NCBI GenBank assembly: GCA_036971475.1 | Contig: JBAIZL010000006.1 | Coordinates: 2,667,001-2,731,000, forward strand | Origin: Prosapia bicincta | Lineage: Eukaryota > Arthropoda > Insecta > Hemiptera > Cercopidae | DNA: 64,000 nucleotides | Reading direction: 5' to 3' | Part shown: positions 11,780 to 23,500 of the stretch, piece after piece | Layout of the letters: every line of letters starts with the position of its first letter | Numbering within the stretch: the first letter of the stretch is position 1 | The notes under the pieces: model-generated | What the model saw: the letters and a program-made list of their open reading frames with translations, nothing else | The model's database searches: none | What the model was told of the DNA's origin: nothing | Program-made: the position numbers and the translations under genes

Positions 11780-13060
11780 GAGCACAGTTAGCTCATTGAA
11801 TAACTTTAGTATTGTAATTAAGAATAGTGTGACTAGTCACTGTCTTCCTTGACTAGTGTGACTGATTGCAGAAGAACACTAATTCAACTTAACGTGTTTG
11901 GGAGAGAGGAATACATATTTTCACTAAATATAGTAATTTGATTTTTTTTTTTTTTTTAGTTTTTATGTTATTTATAGCTGATTCTAAGTGTTTAAAATAA
12001 GTTGGCGCTATTAACAGTTAGCACTTTATACTTGATGGTGTTGTACAAAATTTAAACGTGTTTTATTGCATCATAGAAAATTTTCATTAAAAATTTTCAT
12101 TAAAATTTTCATTAAATTGCATTGTTTATATATAAACTCTTCATTTTGAAGTGAAGCTTTCAAACTAAAAGCAATCTCTTCCAGCAGTCTGATCATAGCC
12201 TCCCTTACTTTGTATTGTCTTAAACGTGTGGTTAATTCGCATTTTAAATCTCAGTACTAACAACTCGTACCTGAAAGTTCCATCAGATAGTCACCTACGA
12301 GAGAAAGTCAGTTATCTTTTATTACCAGTTCAACGATTTCTTTTGAATGTGAGAAAAAAAACAAAACCCATTAAAATTGGCAAAAACAATGAAACCCATT
12401 TATGATATTTGAGCAATCATTTTTAAAAACTAAATTTAATTGATGAATGCTCTATTGAATATTATTAAGGATTGTAAATTTAACAAAGCCTGAACACCTT
12501 CCAGATGACCACTCATTACAGCTGCACAATCAGAAATCTGAGCAATGAATTCTAATCGAGTTAAAAGGGTCCAAACAATATTTATAATTTTAAAAAGTCC
12601 ATCATGGACATCTACAAGGATAATAAATCTTCCTATTGCTTTACAATATTTGATATAATGCAAAATAATTACTAATTGCTCATACAAGATATATCATTTT
12701 GTTTCATCAGCTTGAACAGAAACAAAATCTGCATTATTTATGTAATTTTTTAGATCATCTATGTATACGTTTCATGCATTATAAAATTTCATTTTGAGCT
12801 CTACAACCTGACATCTTCCACACACATTCACTCTCACTATCGAACAGTAAACAGTAAAACCAAAACAAGCTTTCTATTTCATCCCAACTGTCAAAATAGT
12901 TTTTTGTAAAATAAATAGGCCTATTGCAAACGTTTTTTTTACCGTCTATTTGGTGAAATTTTTTTTAATGTGCCCCTAACTTTTTTACTGCTAATTTTTT
13001 CTCAAACTTTAAATTATAAAACGTAGTTTTAATTAAACAATCCACTATATTCATTGTGAT
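11780..13060 (-). pseudogene. Decayed hAT-superfamily transposase element, copy 1
   Basis: A minus-strand frame at 12436-12687 reads GRFIILVDVHDGLF and then DCAAVMSGHLEGVQALL. This resembles the hAT (ZMYM/ZBED-like) transposase segment normally written (G)YDGAAxMSGxxxGVQA. Flanking noncoding blocks match a second copy at 19.6-20.36 and 24.86-26.25 kb, for example CTCTTCATTTTGAAG, GTATTGTCTTAAA, TTTCATCAGCTTGAAC and the stretch before 13050. The catalytic region is not recoverable and there are many stops, so it is an old relic. Element ends were not found. Confidence 0.55.
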
Positions 13061-13114
13061 TAACGAATATAAAACATGTGACATAGTAATGAATAACATT
13101 ATTATTGTCACTTG

Positions 13115-13215
13115 TGATCATCTTGAATTCACTGCATAAACTATAAATTAGTCATTATTGCGTAACTAAGTGAATACTTAGGAACTTACTTGCTAACGTG
13201 TTTCGAAACAATATA
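13115..13215. repeat. Solo PLE-A 3' terminal sequence
   Basis: ATCATCTTGAATTCACTG, then CTAAGTGAATACTTAGG and CTTACTTGCTAACGTGTTTCG match the termini at 20.37, 47.55, 48.44, 59.31 and 63.96 kb. Orientation matches the minus-strand PLE-A copies at 47-49 kb. No coding part is attached, so it is a severely 5'-truncated insertion. Confidence 0.7.
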
Positions 13216-13219
13216 TAGA

Positions 13220-13990
13220 TTATTATTGTAATATTAAATCATATTTCATTACATAATTCCAAAAAGTAAAATATCTTACAACGGCACAGTGATGTTGATT
13301 AGTGAATACTATATTGAACCTGATAAAATTTCCCCATTCATGATATACATTGTGAAATAATTTTTTTTTTTGCTTAGACAAGGAGAGAACAAGCTCTACA
13401 AAACAAGGTTCATAAGACAATGCGGAAGGTAAAAGCCAAAAATACTGTACCCTTCACTAGGAGAGATTCTTCTATATTTGTTTAGTTCTTTAGTTATTCT
13501 CTAACATTGTTTTGACATTTAATAGGTAATGTTTAAAGGTCCAACTTTACTTGAAATAGAGCAATCAATGTCAGAAGGTAGCCTTTTTTTTAAAATAGAA
13601 TCATTTCACTTTTCAAACAATTCATTTTACCTTCAGAACATTTTCTGTATGATAATAAAATTCAGAATGTATATAATAACATTAAGTCTCTAATAGTAAA
13701 GTTCAGATCATGAGAAGCATAATTAAGTAAAATAAATAATCACTATACAGCCAAAAGATTTGTTACAATATTAGCTAACAGGTATTGTCATTATAATAGT
13801 AACCTATCAGTACATATGGTACTGACCTAAAATTGTTTATGTAAAAACATTAAACTCAATTGTGGAGTCATATTTTTAATTGAATCACTTTTTAAACTTT
13901 TACAACAACTTATTTGCAAAAAGGTTTGCCATATTTATAAAATGTAGTTGACCTACATTATCTATATAAAAACCATACCAAAACCATTTT
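13220..13990. other. Unassigned AT-rich sequence
   Basis: No gene, motif or repeat was recognised. Confidence 0.5.
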
Positions 13991-14001
13991 AACATATATT
14001 A

Positions 14002-14175
14002 GTATGTTACACTTGATTATAGTAGCACTTACTTTTTTGATTATTGAGAACAGCATTTTGGGAGATCTGTCCCATTATCAACTCAGACCATCAATCAGTT
14101 GTTATTGCATACCGTCCCAAAACGACTGTCCTCAATATTCAAAAAGAGATACTATCAGGAAGTGTAACATACTCA
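14002..14175. repeat. Degenerate PLE-B terminal palindrome
   Basis: The left arm starts AGTATGTTACACT and the right arm ends AGTGTAACATACT. Both contain the family-B terminal core (AGTAGCACTTACTTTTTTGA, then TTGAGAACAGCATTTTGGGA on the left). The left arm matches the B units at 16.1, 26.4, 27.7 and 62.2 kb. It is the most diverged of these. Confidence 0.65.
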
Positions 14176-14179
14176 TACA

Positions 14180-15535
14180 TGTTCAAGTGTTTTTAGGGAA
14201 AAACTAGTAACTCAAGCAACAATGGAATCAAATATTATCAAAGCCATACAAAAAACTAGCACCAAAGAGTATTTTTGTATAAAAGTCAAAGTAACTGTTA
14301 GACAACATGACACAATGTTTATTATTCAATATCTAGGTAACATTACTGGTAGTGTTTTTATTTTGTAATACCTATTTAGTTAATTTATTTTATAGTGTTT
14401 CACCTAAAGCCAGTTAGTATTCACCTAATTCTTTTAAAACTCTCCCACATTCATTAATCCAATAGTAAAAATGCAGTTTTATGCAAAAGTTGTTGGTAAT
14501 ATTAGGAATTTTTAGAAAACGCAATACACTAACAATATATCATATTAACTTTATAATTATTTAACATCATTGGTAGACCTACAACCTAACCCCAGAAATG
14601 TAAATATTTTTCAAAAATTAATTACTAAAGACCATTTAAATAACAAATTGTAAATAAAAACATTAACTTAAGAAGAATTATTGAAATACATTGAATCAGT
14701 AATCAATTTTATTATAATATCTTCGTAACTACATTTAACCTGTTAAATAACTAATGTTAAAAACTAACTGTAACATAACCTAAATTATACGGTTATAAGA
14801 AATATATACATACCTAAAGTTTCTTCCAATTCTTGATAGATACCGGTCGGTTTATAAACCATTTCCATTCACACATTCAAATTCTTGTAATCTAAATCTT
14901 TTTTTTTTAATGTTAACTAACACTAAGGTTAAATAAAATAACACTTCACTTGCACAAAATTACATTCCTTCCATCATAATATACAAAACAGATCTAAAAT
15001 CTGTTAAATGTCACTCTACCTTTTGTCACCTAACAAATCAGACTGTTTTAAAAATTCATAAAGGTATTCGACTTCAACGTCTAAACTGTCTAGTAACTAA
15101 GTGAGAAGGATTTATTTGCTCGTGAATTTTCGGCTCTTTCCGTAAAATAATAATACACTGGTATTACATTTACAAGAAGATCTATGGTATTCAAGACAAA
15201 TATATAAATTACTTTAATATTCATTACTAGTTAATTTAACTTAGATTTTTGGAAGATTATACTAATTTTTCAGAATCATTTCTGTATCCATTATTAGAAA
15301 GGAGTTTACTAGATAGAAACAGTATTTTTTTTTTTTTATCATTTGGCATCCTGTAATAATTATATTTTAATCCACCGCATCAACTAACGAAATATATAGC
15401 AAATGAGATTATTTACTCATTTTCAACCATTTTTGCGAAGTATTATAATTACTTTATATTATTAAAAAATATTTAAATAAACATTAAATTAAAGTTTTCA
15501 TAAGAAAAACCGTTTTATCCTCTGAGTTTTTCAAT
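14180..15535. other. Unassigned AT-rich sequence
   Basis: No coding signal or repeat family was recognised. Only homopolymer runs stand out, such as the T run near 15328. Confidence 0.5.
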
Positions 15536-15539
15536 TTGA

Positions 15540-15761
15540 TTTTGTTTATGTGTATGTGTGTTTGTGTGTGTGTGTGTGTGTGTATACATATACAAGTACA
15601 TACTAATACAGTGCAGTACATACTAATATAAATATATAGCAGTATATGAAATTTACATATAGTACAACTTACTTTGACTTGAGGTCAATTATTTTCGGAT
15701 TGAGTTAATGCTTAAGTTAATACATTTTCTCACTCTGACGGCATAAATGCCCCAAAACTGC

Positions 15762-15818
<57 letters not shown>

Positions 15819-15830
15819 TTTTCAATTTAC
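15540..15830. repeat. Two microsatellites: (GT)n and (CA)n(TA)n
   Basis: A GT-rich run lies at 15548-15582 and a compound (CA)n(TA)n run at about 15762-15813. Between them ATATATAGCAGTATATG and similar short AT-rich motifs occur. Confidence 0.9.
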
Positions 15831-16044
15831 TGATTTATATCGTTAGTTTGTCCTTAGTTAAATTATTCTTTTTGAGTAAATTCGTTTTCAAAATGAGAAA
15901 TAATTATCGAAACACCCATTCTGGCAGTAATGATGCAACAGTAAAAGGGTGGAACTTATAAAAATACATTTTGGACTTGGAGCATTATCTTTGTTGTTTG
16001 GCAACAGCACCACCAGGGGTTTACAACAACACTCTTTTTTCATT

Positions 16045-16080
16045 TGTTGATTCCATCTTCGCGTGAGCTACTAGTAATCA
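16045..16080. repeat. Leader motif found beside PLE-B termini
   Basis: TTGATTCCATCTTCGCGTGA followed by GCTACTAGTAATCACT recurs just before the PLE-B termini at 26.34 and 62.18 kb. It therefore belongs to the element, extending the B terminal repeat on that side. Confidence 0.6.
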
Positions 16081-16482
16081 CTTACACTTTTTAAAAAATG
16101 TTTTGCTTGCCTATAGTAGCACTTACTTTGCTTGTTGAGGACGGCCGTTTCGGGAGATGTGTCCCTTTGTCAACTCAGGCCGTAACTTATCTCAAGGTTT
16201 ACGTAGGTTAGGGTATTAGGGTGGGGTTGGGTTATTATGGTGATGGGGTATGAGTAGTGTGTGTGAGTAGTACGTCTTTTTGACATCATAACTCCTAATA
16301 ATCACAAAATACACCCACACCACCATAATAACCCAACCCCACCCTAATACCCTAACCTACGTAAACCTTGAGATAAGTTACGGTCTGAGTTGACAAAGGG
16401 ACACATCTCCCGAAACGGCCGTCCTCAACAAGCAAAGTAAGTGCTACTACAGGCAAGCAAAACATTTTTTAAAAAGTGTATA
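16081..16482. mobile_element. PLE-B 3' ends in head-to-head palindrome
   Basis: Arms 16084-16242 and 16318-16480 are almost perfect reverse complements. Each contains the B terminal core and then a stretch ending the PLE coding tail. On the plus strand of the right half and loop the translation gives DIITPN and then PHHHNNPTPP-like text, as in the unit at 28.1 kb. The 75-base loop is unique to one side. The near identity of the arms implies recent formation or gene conversion. Confidence 0.75.
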
Positions 16483-16499
16483 CTCTTTTTTCAATTCCT

Positions 16500-16830
16500 A
16501 TTATTAGTTCTCTCTCTCTCTCTCTTGTTCAAATTTACAATTATTAATAAAATACCTCTTATTCATTCACTCAAGTTCATATACATTTTTTAAACTTGAT
16601 GTTAATAGTTTTTTTTTTCAAAATACTAATTAATTTATCTATTATTTTAAATTAATTAATTTTAATAAATAATTTTACTCTTTACTTTGTCACTTGATAT
16701 TATGATTTTGTCATATTTGTATGGATATTTATATTAATTGTAATTATTTAATAAAAAGTAACTAAAATAAAACTTTTCTTTGTTGACCGAAATTGATTTT
16801 TTTTTGTCTTCATATTAATTGTTTAAAGAA
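16500..16830. repeat. Dispersed AT-rich repeats, SINE-like tail and 36-kb block
   Basis: TTAATAAAATACCTCTTATTC with CAAGTTCATATACATTTTTT (16540-16590) resembles the tails of the SINEs at 37.3 and 37.8 kb. ATTAATTGTAATTATTTAAT and the following AAAAGTAACTAAAATAAA (16731-16772) match 36028-36070. A short (CT)n run lies at 16510. Each is a partial copy of a dispersed family. Confidence 0.5.
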
Positions 16831-17094
16831 GGTTTGCAGATCATCATGAATGACAAATTCTATTAAACAAAATTCTTTTTCCAGTTTTTGATTTGGCCAA
16901 TTTTGTTGACTTCTTTCAGCATTGATAAGGAAGATGTTGAGTATATTTTCAATGAAACTAATATCTATGCATTGAACGTTTTTCAGAGTCTCAATAAGTA
17001 CATAATTGGAAATACAATGGAGAAATTGTGGATTTTTTTGTAAGTAATTGTGGTACATAACTTTTTTAACATTATTTTATGACTTTTACTTTAG

Positions 17095-17275
17095 TTTATG
17101 ACTATTCGACTGTAATTTATTTTGTAAATTTGTAAAATTTACAAAGACAGAACGTTTTCGATCGCTCATCATGGTGATCTTCATCAGTGTCTCAGGGACA
17201 CAAATCAAAAACGTTCTGTCTCAGCAAGTTTTTACAAATTTACAAAATTAATTAAAGTTTGGATGGTCATAAACT
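17095..17275. repeat. Inverted PLE-type terminal pair (family C)
   Basis: The left arm at about 17095-17160 and the right arm at about 17209-17275 share TTTGTAAATTTGT, ACAGAACGTTTT and their complements. Two tags, CACTACAAAATTCAAG at 17310-17325 and a related one at 17500-17520, follow, as they do at 11.4, 47.2 and 54.4 kb. The hammerhead-like core sits in the left half. Confidence 0.75.
17144..17193 (-). ncRNA. Hammerhead-ribozyme-like core, family C (best C copy)
   Basis: On the minus strand the order is GAGACA, CUGAUGA, A, GAUC...GAUC (stem II), GAAA, stem III A-U and A-U closed by loop CG, triplet UUC, UGUCUU. Stem I pairs over six positions, the last G-U. Every invariant core element is present. 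The single A between CUGAUGA and stem II is not in the textbook core and should be tested. Confidence 0.55.
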
Positions 17276-17644
17276 GTAAAAGTGATTTAATTAAGTTTCA
17301 CCGATGTAATACACTACAAAATTCAAGAGTTTTTTTAACACCTTAAAACATTGTGATACACACACTCTTTTTAATAAACATTGTCCAAAATTATTTATAG
17401 AATAAATACGCTTTTTTATTTCCTCATGTGTTTCAGGAAATGAGCTATTTTTATTTATTTTATGGTTAATTTTATGGATTACTAAGATTCACTGAACGTA
17501 ATGGACTATAAAATTCAAGAATTATTTTATGGTGTTTTTACTTTGCAACTACCCTTCCAAATAAAAGCGGCAGAGTAAAAAAAAATAAAAGTGGAAAATA
17601 TAAGATTTCCTATATTAAAATTACCCAGTTATATTATTTGCTAA

Positions 17645-17720
<76 letters not shown>
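17645..17720. repeat. (TA)n microsatellite
   Basis: About 37 uninterrupted AT units, immediately upstream of the dead LINE end. Confidence 0.95.
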
Positions 17721-17724
<4 letters not shown>

Positions 17725-17799
17725 TAAATTAAAAACATTTCAAAAACAAGAATACTTTTAATGCATATATTATTCAACACTTTTTGCCGATAAAACAGT

Positions 17800-18755
17800 A
17801 CCAGCATCTGTAAACCCATTGGATTTCATACAATTTATTGAGTCCTTAGATCTTATAGAGCCAGTGAACAAGACTATTGATATGCCGGAAAAGATATCCC
17901 AAATTGTCTTGGAAACTTCAAACTCATGGTACCCACAGGACCTGGGTGAGAATCTACATGGATGGGTCTAGAATGGATGGTGAGAAAGGAATGGGGATAT
18001 ACAGTGATTACTTCTCACACTATTTTGCACTGAGCAATAACTCAACTGTTTTTGAGGCAGAACTGTTTGCCATCAACAAGGCTCTGCAACAGCTGATTCT
18101 AAGACCCTGGCATAATACCAATATTGTTTTATTGGTGGACTCTAATTCTCATTGCAAGCAATGGCTAATAATGATAATACAGGTAGTGCAATTGAACAGA
18201 ATATTAAAAAAATTTATAAAATTGTAAAAAACAATGTAACCGATATTGTAATATAGTGGATCCCGTTTCATATGAGAATACAGAGGAATGAGGCCGCAGA
18301 TAAACTTGCAATAAGAGGGACTAGATTTGTTTAAAAACAATCAAAACTTCTATCACTGCAAGCAAGGATAAAAAGTATAAAAACATCTTACCAACAAGGA
18401 TTTAGGCATATGATGGAGGAAAGATTGAAGGACAAGTCCTATAATGTGTTTGAACTATTTGAAGCAAATAGAACACTTCCGAGAATAACATCTGTTGCTA
18501 ACTTCAGACTGGCAATAGGGCATGACTGTCTCGCCAGACATCTCAACAGAATGAAAATATTAGAATCCAACAGGAGCACCATATGTGCATGCTAAACATC
18601 TATTATGGACAAGGACCGCCTCCTGGTCTGCAGTGGACTAGATAAGGAAAAACAACAACGAAGGGATTTATCTGGATTGTATTGGGAGGCAAGATCTCGA
18701 ATGGCGTAAGCCAAGTGAGAGCCATTGGAAGAAGAAGAGGAAGATATTTATCTTA
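17800..18755 (+). pseudogene. LINE C-terminal relic: RNase H domain and zinc knuckle
   Basis: The frame at 17877-18227 reads VRIYMDGSRMDGEKGMGIY, STVFEAELFAINKAL and VLLVDSNSH, carrying the first three acidic positions (D, E, D) of an RNase H domain. After a frameshift, WIPFHMRIQRNEAADKLA follows; the usual PSHxGxxGNExAD reads with F and M substitutions. A third frame (18410-18595) reads FRLAIGHDCLARHLNRM and a CxxC start, then DRLLVCSGL and LYWEARSRMA at the end. This is the 3' end of an I-group type LINE, a family different from the intact one at 20.6 kb. Upstream RT and endonuclease are absent, and frameshifts and stops make it inactive. Confidence 0.75.
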
Positions 18756-18759
18756 AAGC

Positions 18760-19615
18760 AGTGTGAATATATACATTGTGATTTCCTAATTTTTTTTAAA
18801 GAACCTTGTGCGATTTTTAGAAGCAATTCTTGTTGTTTGAAGATTACAATTTAAATATGGGCCTTGTTGACAAGAGCTACAAACAAATTCCATTTACAGA
18901 GTGCCAGAAAATTTTCTCCCATCTTATAGACTTGAGTACATTGAATTTATACAAACTGTATAAACTAAAAACTGGAAAAAATAACTTGTAATTTATTAAA
19001 TTTGGACTTAGTGTGATCAAGTAGCTGTTGGAAGACTACACACCTTAAAGATCATCTATTTCTGGTGACTAGCAACCCAAGGAACCGATACATGATTGAT
19101 AGCTATCTTTCGATAGCTTAAAACTTTCTAAATGTATACCATCAACGGAAAAAGAAAAATATGCCTAGAAAGAAATACTTTGTTTGTAGGTGCCCCCCAC
19201 AAAAAAAAGAAACTCTATGGATATGCAAGCATGTGATTTTGCTTTGTGTCTGCCTTCCATACTACAAACAATTTTCAAGTTAGTATGTAGCTAAATATTT
19301 TATAAACATATCTTTTTCATATGTTTTAAGCCCAAAAAATATGAATGTCTATTTTCATTTGAAAAAAAAAAATACTATAGCCTTTGTATAGACGGCTTAC
19401 CTTTGTTTTTTTTTTATTGTTTACTACCAACATTGGGGTGTTTATTTAAATAATTTGTTTCTTATCAAAGAAGTGGTTAAAATGACATTTTTCTCATAAG
19501 GCGCAAATTATCAATATGTTGATAAAAACGTTATTTAGCAAATTAAGAAATGGTTACTTTTTGGGGCATGTTGGATGTTTGGAATGTTACTGTTCAAAAG
19601 GTTAAACATCAAAAT
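18760..19615. other. Unassigned AT-rich sequence
   Basis: No gene or repeat family recognised; several poly-A/T runs. Confidence 0.5.
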
Positions 19616-19619
19616 TAGA

Positions 19620-20360
19620 ATTTTGATAACGTATAGTTAGCTCATTTATTAATTCTTTTTTGCAATAAATGTGTTCTAATTTAAGGAATAAGTGACGACT
19701 TGAGTGACTAGAAATATTTTTCAGTCAGAAGAAACCTTTATGGGTCAACAACTAAAAACTATTAAATATTATGGAATTTTTAAATTGATCTTTCAGTTGA
19801 TTCATATTATCACATATTTCTTTTGCAGAAGCATACAAACTCTGAATAGATATCTTGTTTGGGTGAGGGAAACACATTTTCACTAACTGTAAAAGTTTGA
19901 TAGTTTTCTATTTGTTTTTGTGTTATTGATAGCTGATTCAAAGTGTTTAAATGCACCTGATACCAATAAACTGTCAGCTGTTAGCATTTGGGCAATGTTT
20001 ACAAAATAAAAACATGTTTATTAGATCATAGAAAAATTTCATTGCAAAAGTTAAACAAAATAAAAACTCTTCATTTTAAAGTAAAATTTTTAATCCAGAA
20101 GTTTCCTTTGCAGTAGTCTGGTCCCAACCGCCCTTATATTGTATTGTCTTAAATATGTGATGAATTCTAGTACTAACAACTTTTACCTGAAAGTTCAATC
20201 CTGTTTGAGACACAGTTAATATTTTATTACATATTGAACATAGTACATCGGTTTGTATTGATTATGAGAAAAAGAAACAAAACCTACTAACATTGGCAAA
20301 AACAATGTAACTGATTTAATGATTTTTGAGCAAGCATTTTTAATAACTAAATTTAATTTT
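19620..20360 (-). pseudogene. hAT relic copy 2, left part
   Basis: Collinear with 11785-12440: shared blocks include GCTGATTCAAAGTGTTTAAA, AACTCTTCATTTTAAAG, GTATTGTCTTAAA, GTACTAACAAC and the final TTTTTAATAACTAAATTTAA. The copy is interrupted at 20360 by the PLE-A palindrome and resumes near 24860. No transposase motif survives in this part. Confidence 0.6.
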
Positions 20361-20364
20361 GTTT

Positions 20365-20570
20365 GTTCTAATCATCTTGAATTCACTGATTAAACTACAA
20401 TTAAATAATACTTAACTAAGTGAATACATAAGGGCTTACTTGCTGATGCGTTTTAAAACAATCGTTCCTTTTACTAATCAAGATAGAGGCTTTGCTTCGT
20501 AAAAGGAATGATTGTTTTGAAACACATCAGCAAATAAGTCCTTATGTATTCCCTTAGTCAAGTATTATTT
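20365..20570. repeat. PLE-A terminal palindrome, target of the LINE insertion
   Basis: Arms about 20409-20477 and 20501-20570 are reverse complements carrying the A terminal core (CTTGCTGATGCGTTTTAAAA; GTTTTGAAACACATCAGCAA). The left flank has the usual ATCATCTTGAATTCACTG. It lies inside the hAT relic. The right end runs into the target duplication of the LINE. Confidence 0.75.
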
Positions 20571-20571
20571 C
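20558..20571. repeat. LINE target-site duplication, left copy
   Basis: TCAAGTATTATTTC here is repeated exactly at 24838-24851, bracketing the LINE. A 14-bp duplication is normal for target-primed reverse transcription. Confidence 0.85.
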
Positions 20572-20588
20572 TTACTTCTTACTTCTTA

Positions 20589-23500
20589 TTACGAGCTTCC
20601 AAGGTTGGCCTCGATGGCTCGATGTCTCCTATACACACACTCTGCCAATGGCCAGAAACAACTTTCTTTCAAGATTCTGTCCAGGGTACATTCCCGTCCT
20701 AGATGCTTTATCAAGGGACTCCTTGTTGCTGCTGTTACAGGACACTTCAAGAGTATGTGCTCTAATGTTTCCTCTTCTTGCTTGCACACTCCACAGATAG
20801 AGTCGTTAGTAATATGAAACCTTTTCAAATATGTATTGGTGACAATGTGTCCCATACGAGCTCGTGCCGCAAAAGATGCCACTGAACGTGATAATGACTT
20901 GAAGATCTTTGGATCATTAGGTTGTTTTTGTAATGAATAATATTCGCGTCCAGTATTGCATTCTCTCCATTTCTTTCTCCAACAGATGTGAGATTCTTTA
21001 TCAACTGCCTCTTTGCAATTAGTTAAGGAGTAACAACTTTCAGGAGATGGAAACAAGTTGCAAGACTCCTTGGCAGATCTGTCAGCTTCCTCATTCCCAG
21101 GAACACCACAATGACTGGGGATCCATTGAAATACAATATTTTTCTGTTCTAAGTTTTTTAACAATTTAGTTATTTCAGATGTTCGAAAATGGTAGTCTGT
21201 AGTGTGCTGTACTTGAAGGGCTTGAAGGGCCGACCTGGAATCGGTGAGAATGCAGATGTTCTGTGCATCCATAGTATTGCTAAAAACCAAAGCAGCATTT
21301 AAGGCCATCAATTCAGCATTCATGCTTGAAGAGGAATCGCAGGGCACATAGTAATCCTCGTTTAATTCTGGACAATGAAAAGCTGCACCTCCCCTATGGT
21401 TCTCTTCATCAACGGAACCATCTGTGTAGATTTTTACAAAGTTGTTATATGTGGTGTTTATCAATTCCATAGCGACAGATTTTAGTAGGTGAGGTGAATC
21501 TTCTTTTGTGAGTGAACCAGGAATTTCAAGATTGGTTTTTATTGGGATTCGAAGCCAGGGTTGTTGTTCCAAAACAACTGGAATTTTTCCTGATTCCATT
21601 GTGTTTAATGATTCGCAGGGTTTGTTATGATGGTAGAACAGTGACTGTCGGATGTTAGTTACCAATGCAATGTTAGAAAGAGTGTTAAGTGAAATTGCTT
21701 TCATCTGAAAATGTTTCTTCCACATTCTGTTTTTTATATATAAGTCAAAGGGCATGACTGACAGTTCAATTTCCATAGACTGTATACTTGTGGTTTTTGG
21801 ACAACCCAAACAAATCCTCAGAGATGAGTTCTGTAATATTTGTAATTTTCGAATATGAGTTTCAGCTGTTCCACCCCAAACTTCACAACAATACATGATT
21901 TTTGATCTTACAAAGGACAAATAAAAATTCCTTAATATATATGTATCTGCTCCCCATGTCTTGCTGGCTATAACTTTCAACGCTTTTATTCTATTTGCAC
22001 ATTTGTCCGCTATGAAATGGACATGTTCTTTCCACAGTAGTTTTGGATCCAGTTTAATACCCAGAAGTACAGGATTTGGGTTATGCCGCAGTACGTTTCC
22101 ATTTAAGTTTATAACTGGTTTATAGTTTGTGTGCAAGTATCGCCTGGAGAAGAAGCATACTTCAGTTTTTGATATTGAAATGGTTAGTCCCCATTTTTCA
22201 GACCACTCAGAGATTTTGTTAAGTGCCTTTTCCAGTTGGTGAGTAGAAGCAGTTGGGTCTTTATCAGTGGCCCAGATAGTGACATCATCTGCAAAAATAG
22301 CCATGCCGATGCCTGGAAGGTCTATATTCCCTAAATTTTGCATCATTATGTTAAAAAGAGTAGGACTAATGACTGACCCATGTGGTATTCCGTTTAGAGT
22401 ACATTCTTCTTCAGAGTAGGTATCAGTGATCTTAGTTTTAATTTTCCTATCCTTAAGGAAGTCTACAATGTATTTCAATATCCTCCCTTTTAAACCGATT
22501 TCCATACACTGCGAAATAATAGATATGCGTGAGACCTTATCAAAGGCTGCTTCGAAATCGATGAACACAGCTGATGTACACATTTTGTTTGAGAATCCGG
22601 TATATATACTTTCTGTAAAGTTTAGTAAAGCATCACAGGTGCTTCGTTTAGGTCTGAACCCGAAAAGACATGAACCCAGCAGATTATAATTTTCAAGCCT
22701 CCAAGTTAAGCGGTTATTAACCAGTCTCTCCAAAAGTTTACCGAGACATGACGTCAAGGCTATAGGCCTGTAAGAAGAAGCAAGTTCAGGAGATTTTCCT
22801 GGTTTTACAAGTGGAATAATTATAGCCTGTTTCCATTTTTGTGGTATGTTACCTGTCTCCCAGATTTGTGTAAAATTGCATCTTATTTCTTCCATAAATG
22901 ACTCAGAACAATGCTGTAACATTAAATTATGAATGTTATCTTCTCCTGGCGTAGATGACTTCAATTGTGCTACTGCAGCCTTCATTTCAGTTTCTGTGAT
23001 AGGTTTATCACAGATATCAGTTTGGGAAATTGCTTCATTAAAAGTTGTAAGAAAGCTCTTTTTCTCATTCTTCAGATGAGTCGGCCAATTTTCCTCAATA
23101 CCTGACTTTTTGACATATAATTTGTTGAATACATTAGCAATGTCATTATCATTAGTAGTTATGATCCCATCCGGATTTGTGATCTGATAGATTTTATTAT
23201 CAGGTTTTCCCTGAATTGCTTTAAATCTTTTCCATACAGCTGAGCAAGGTGTGTTTGAGTTGATGCTACCTATGAAGTCATGCCAAGAGGTCCTTTTAGC
23301 CTCTTTTATAGATCTCTTACATTTAGCCGATGCCTGGTTGTATTTGCTTCTATTTTCGGGTGTTCTAAATTTCTTCCACATTTTTCTGGCTTTTTGTCTT
23401 TCTAATCTAAGGAGGGATATTCTCTTATTCCACCAAATGTTACTAGGCTTTTGTTTATTTTTATTTACCTTAATGCTAGGGATACTTTCCGAGGCAGCAA

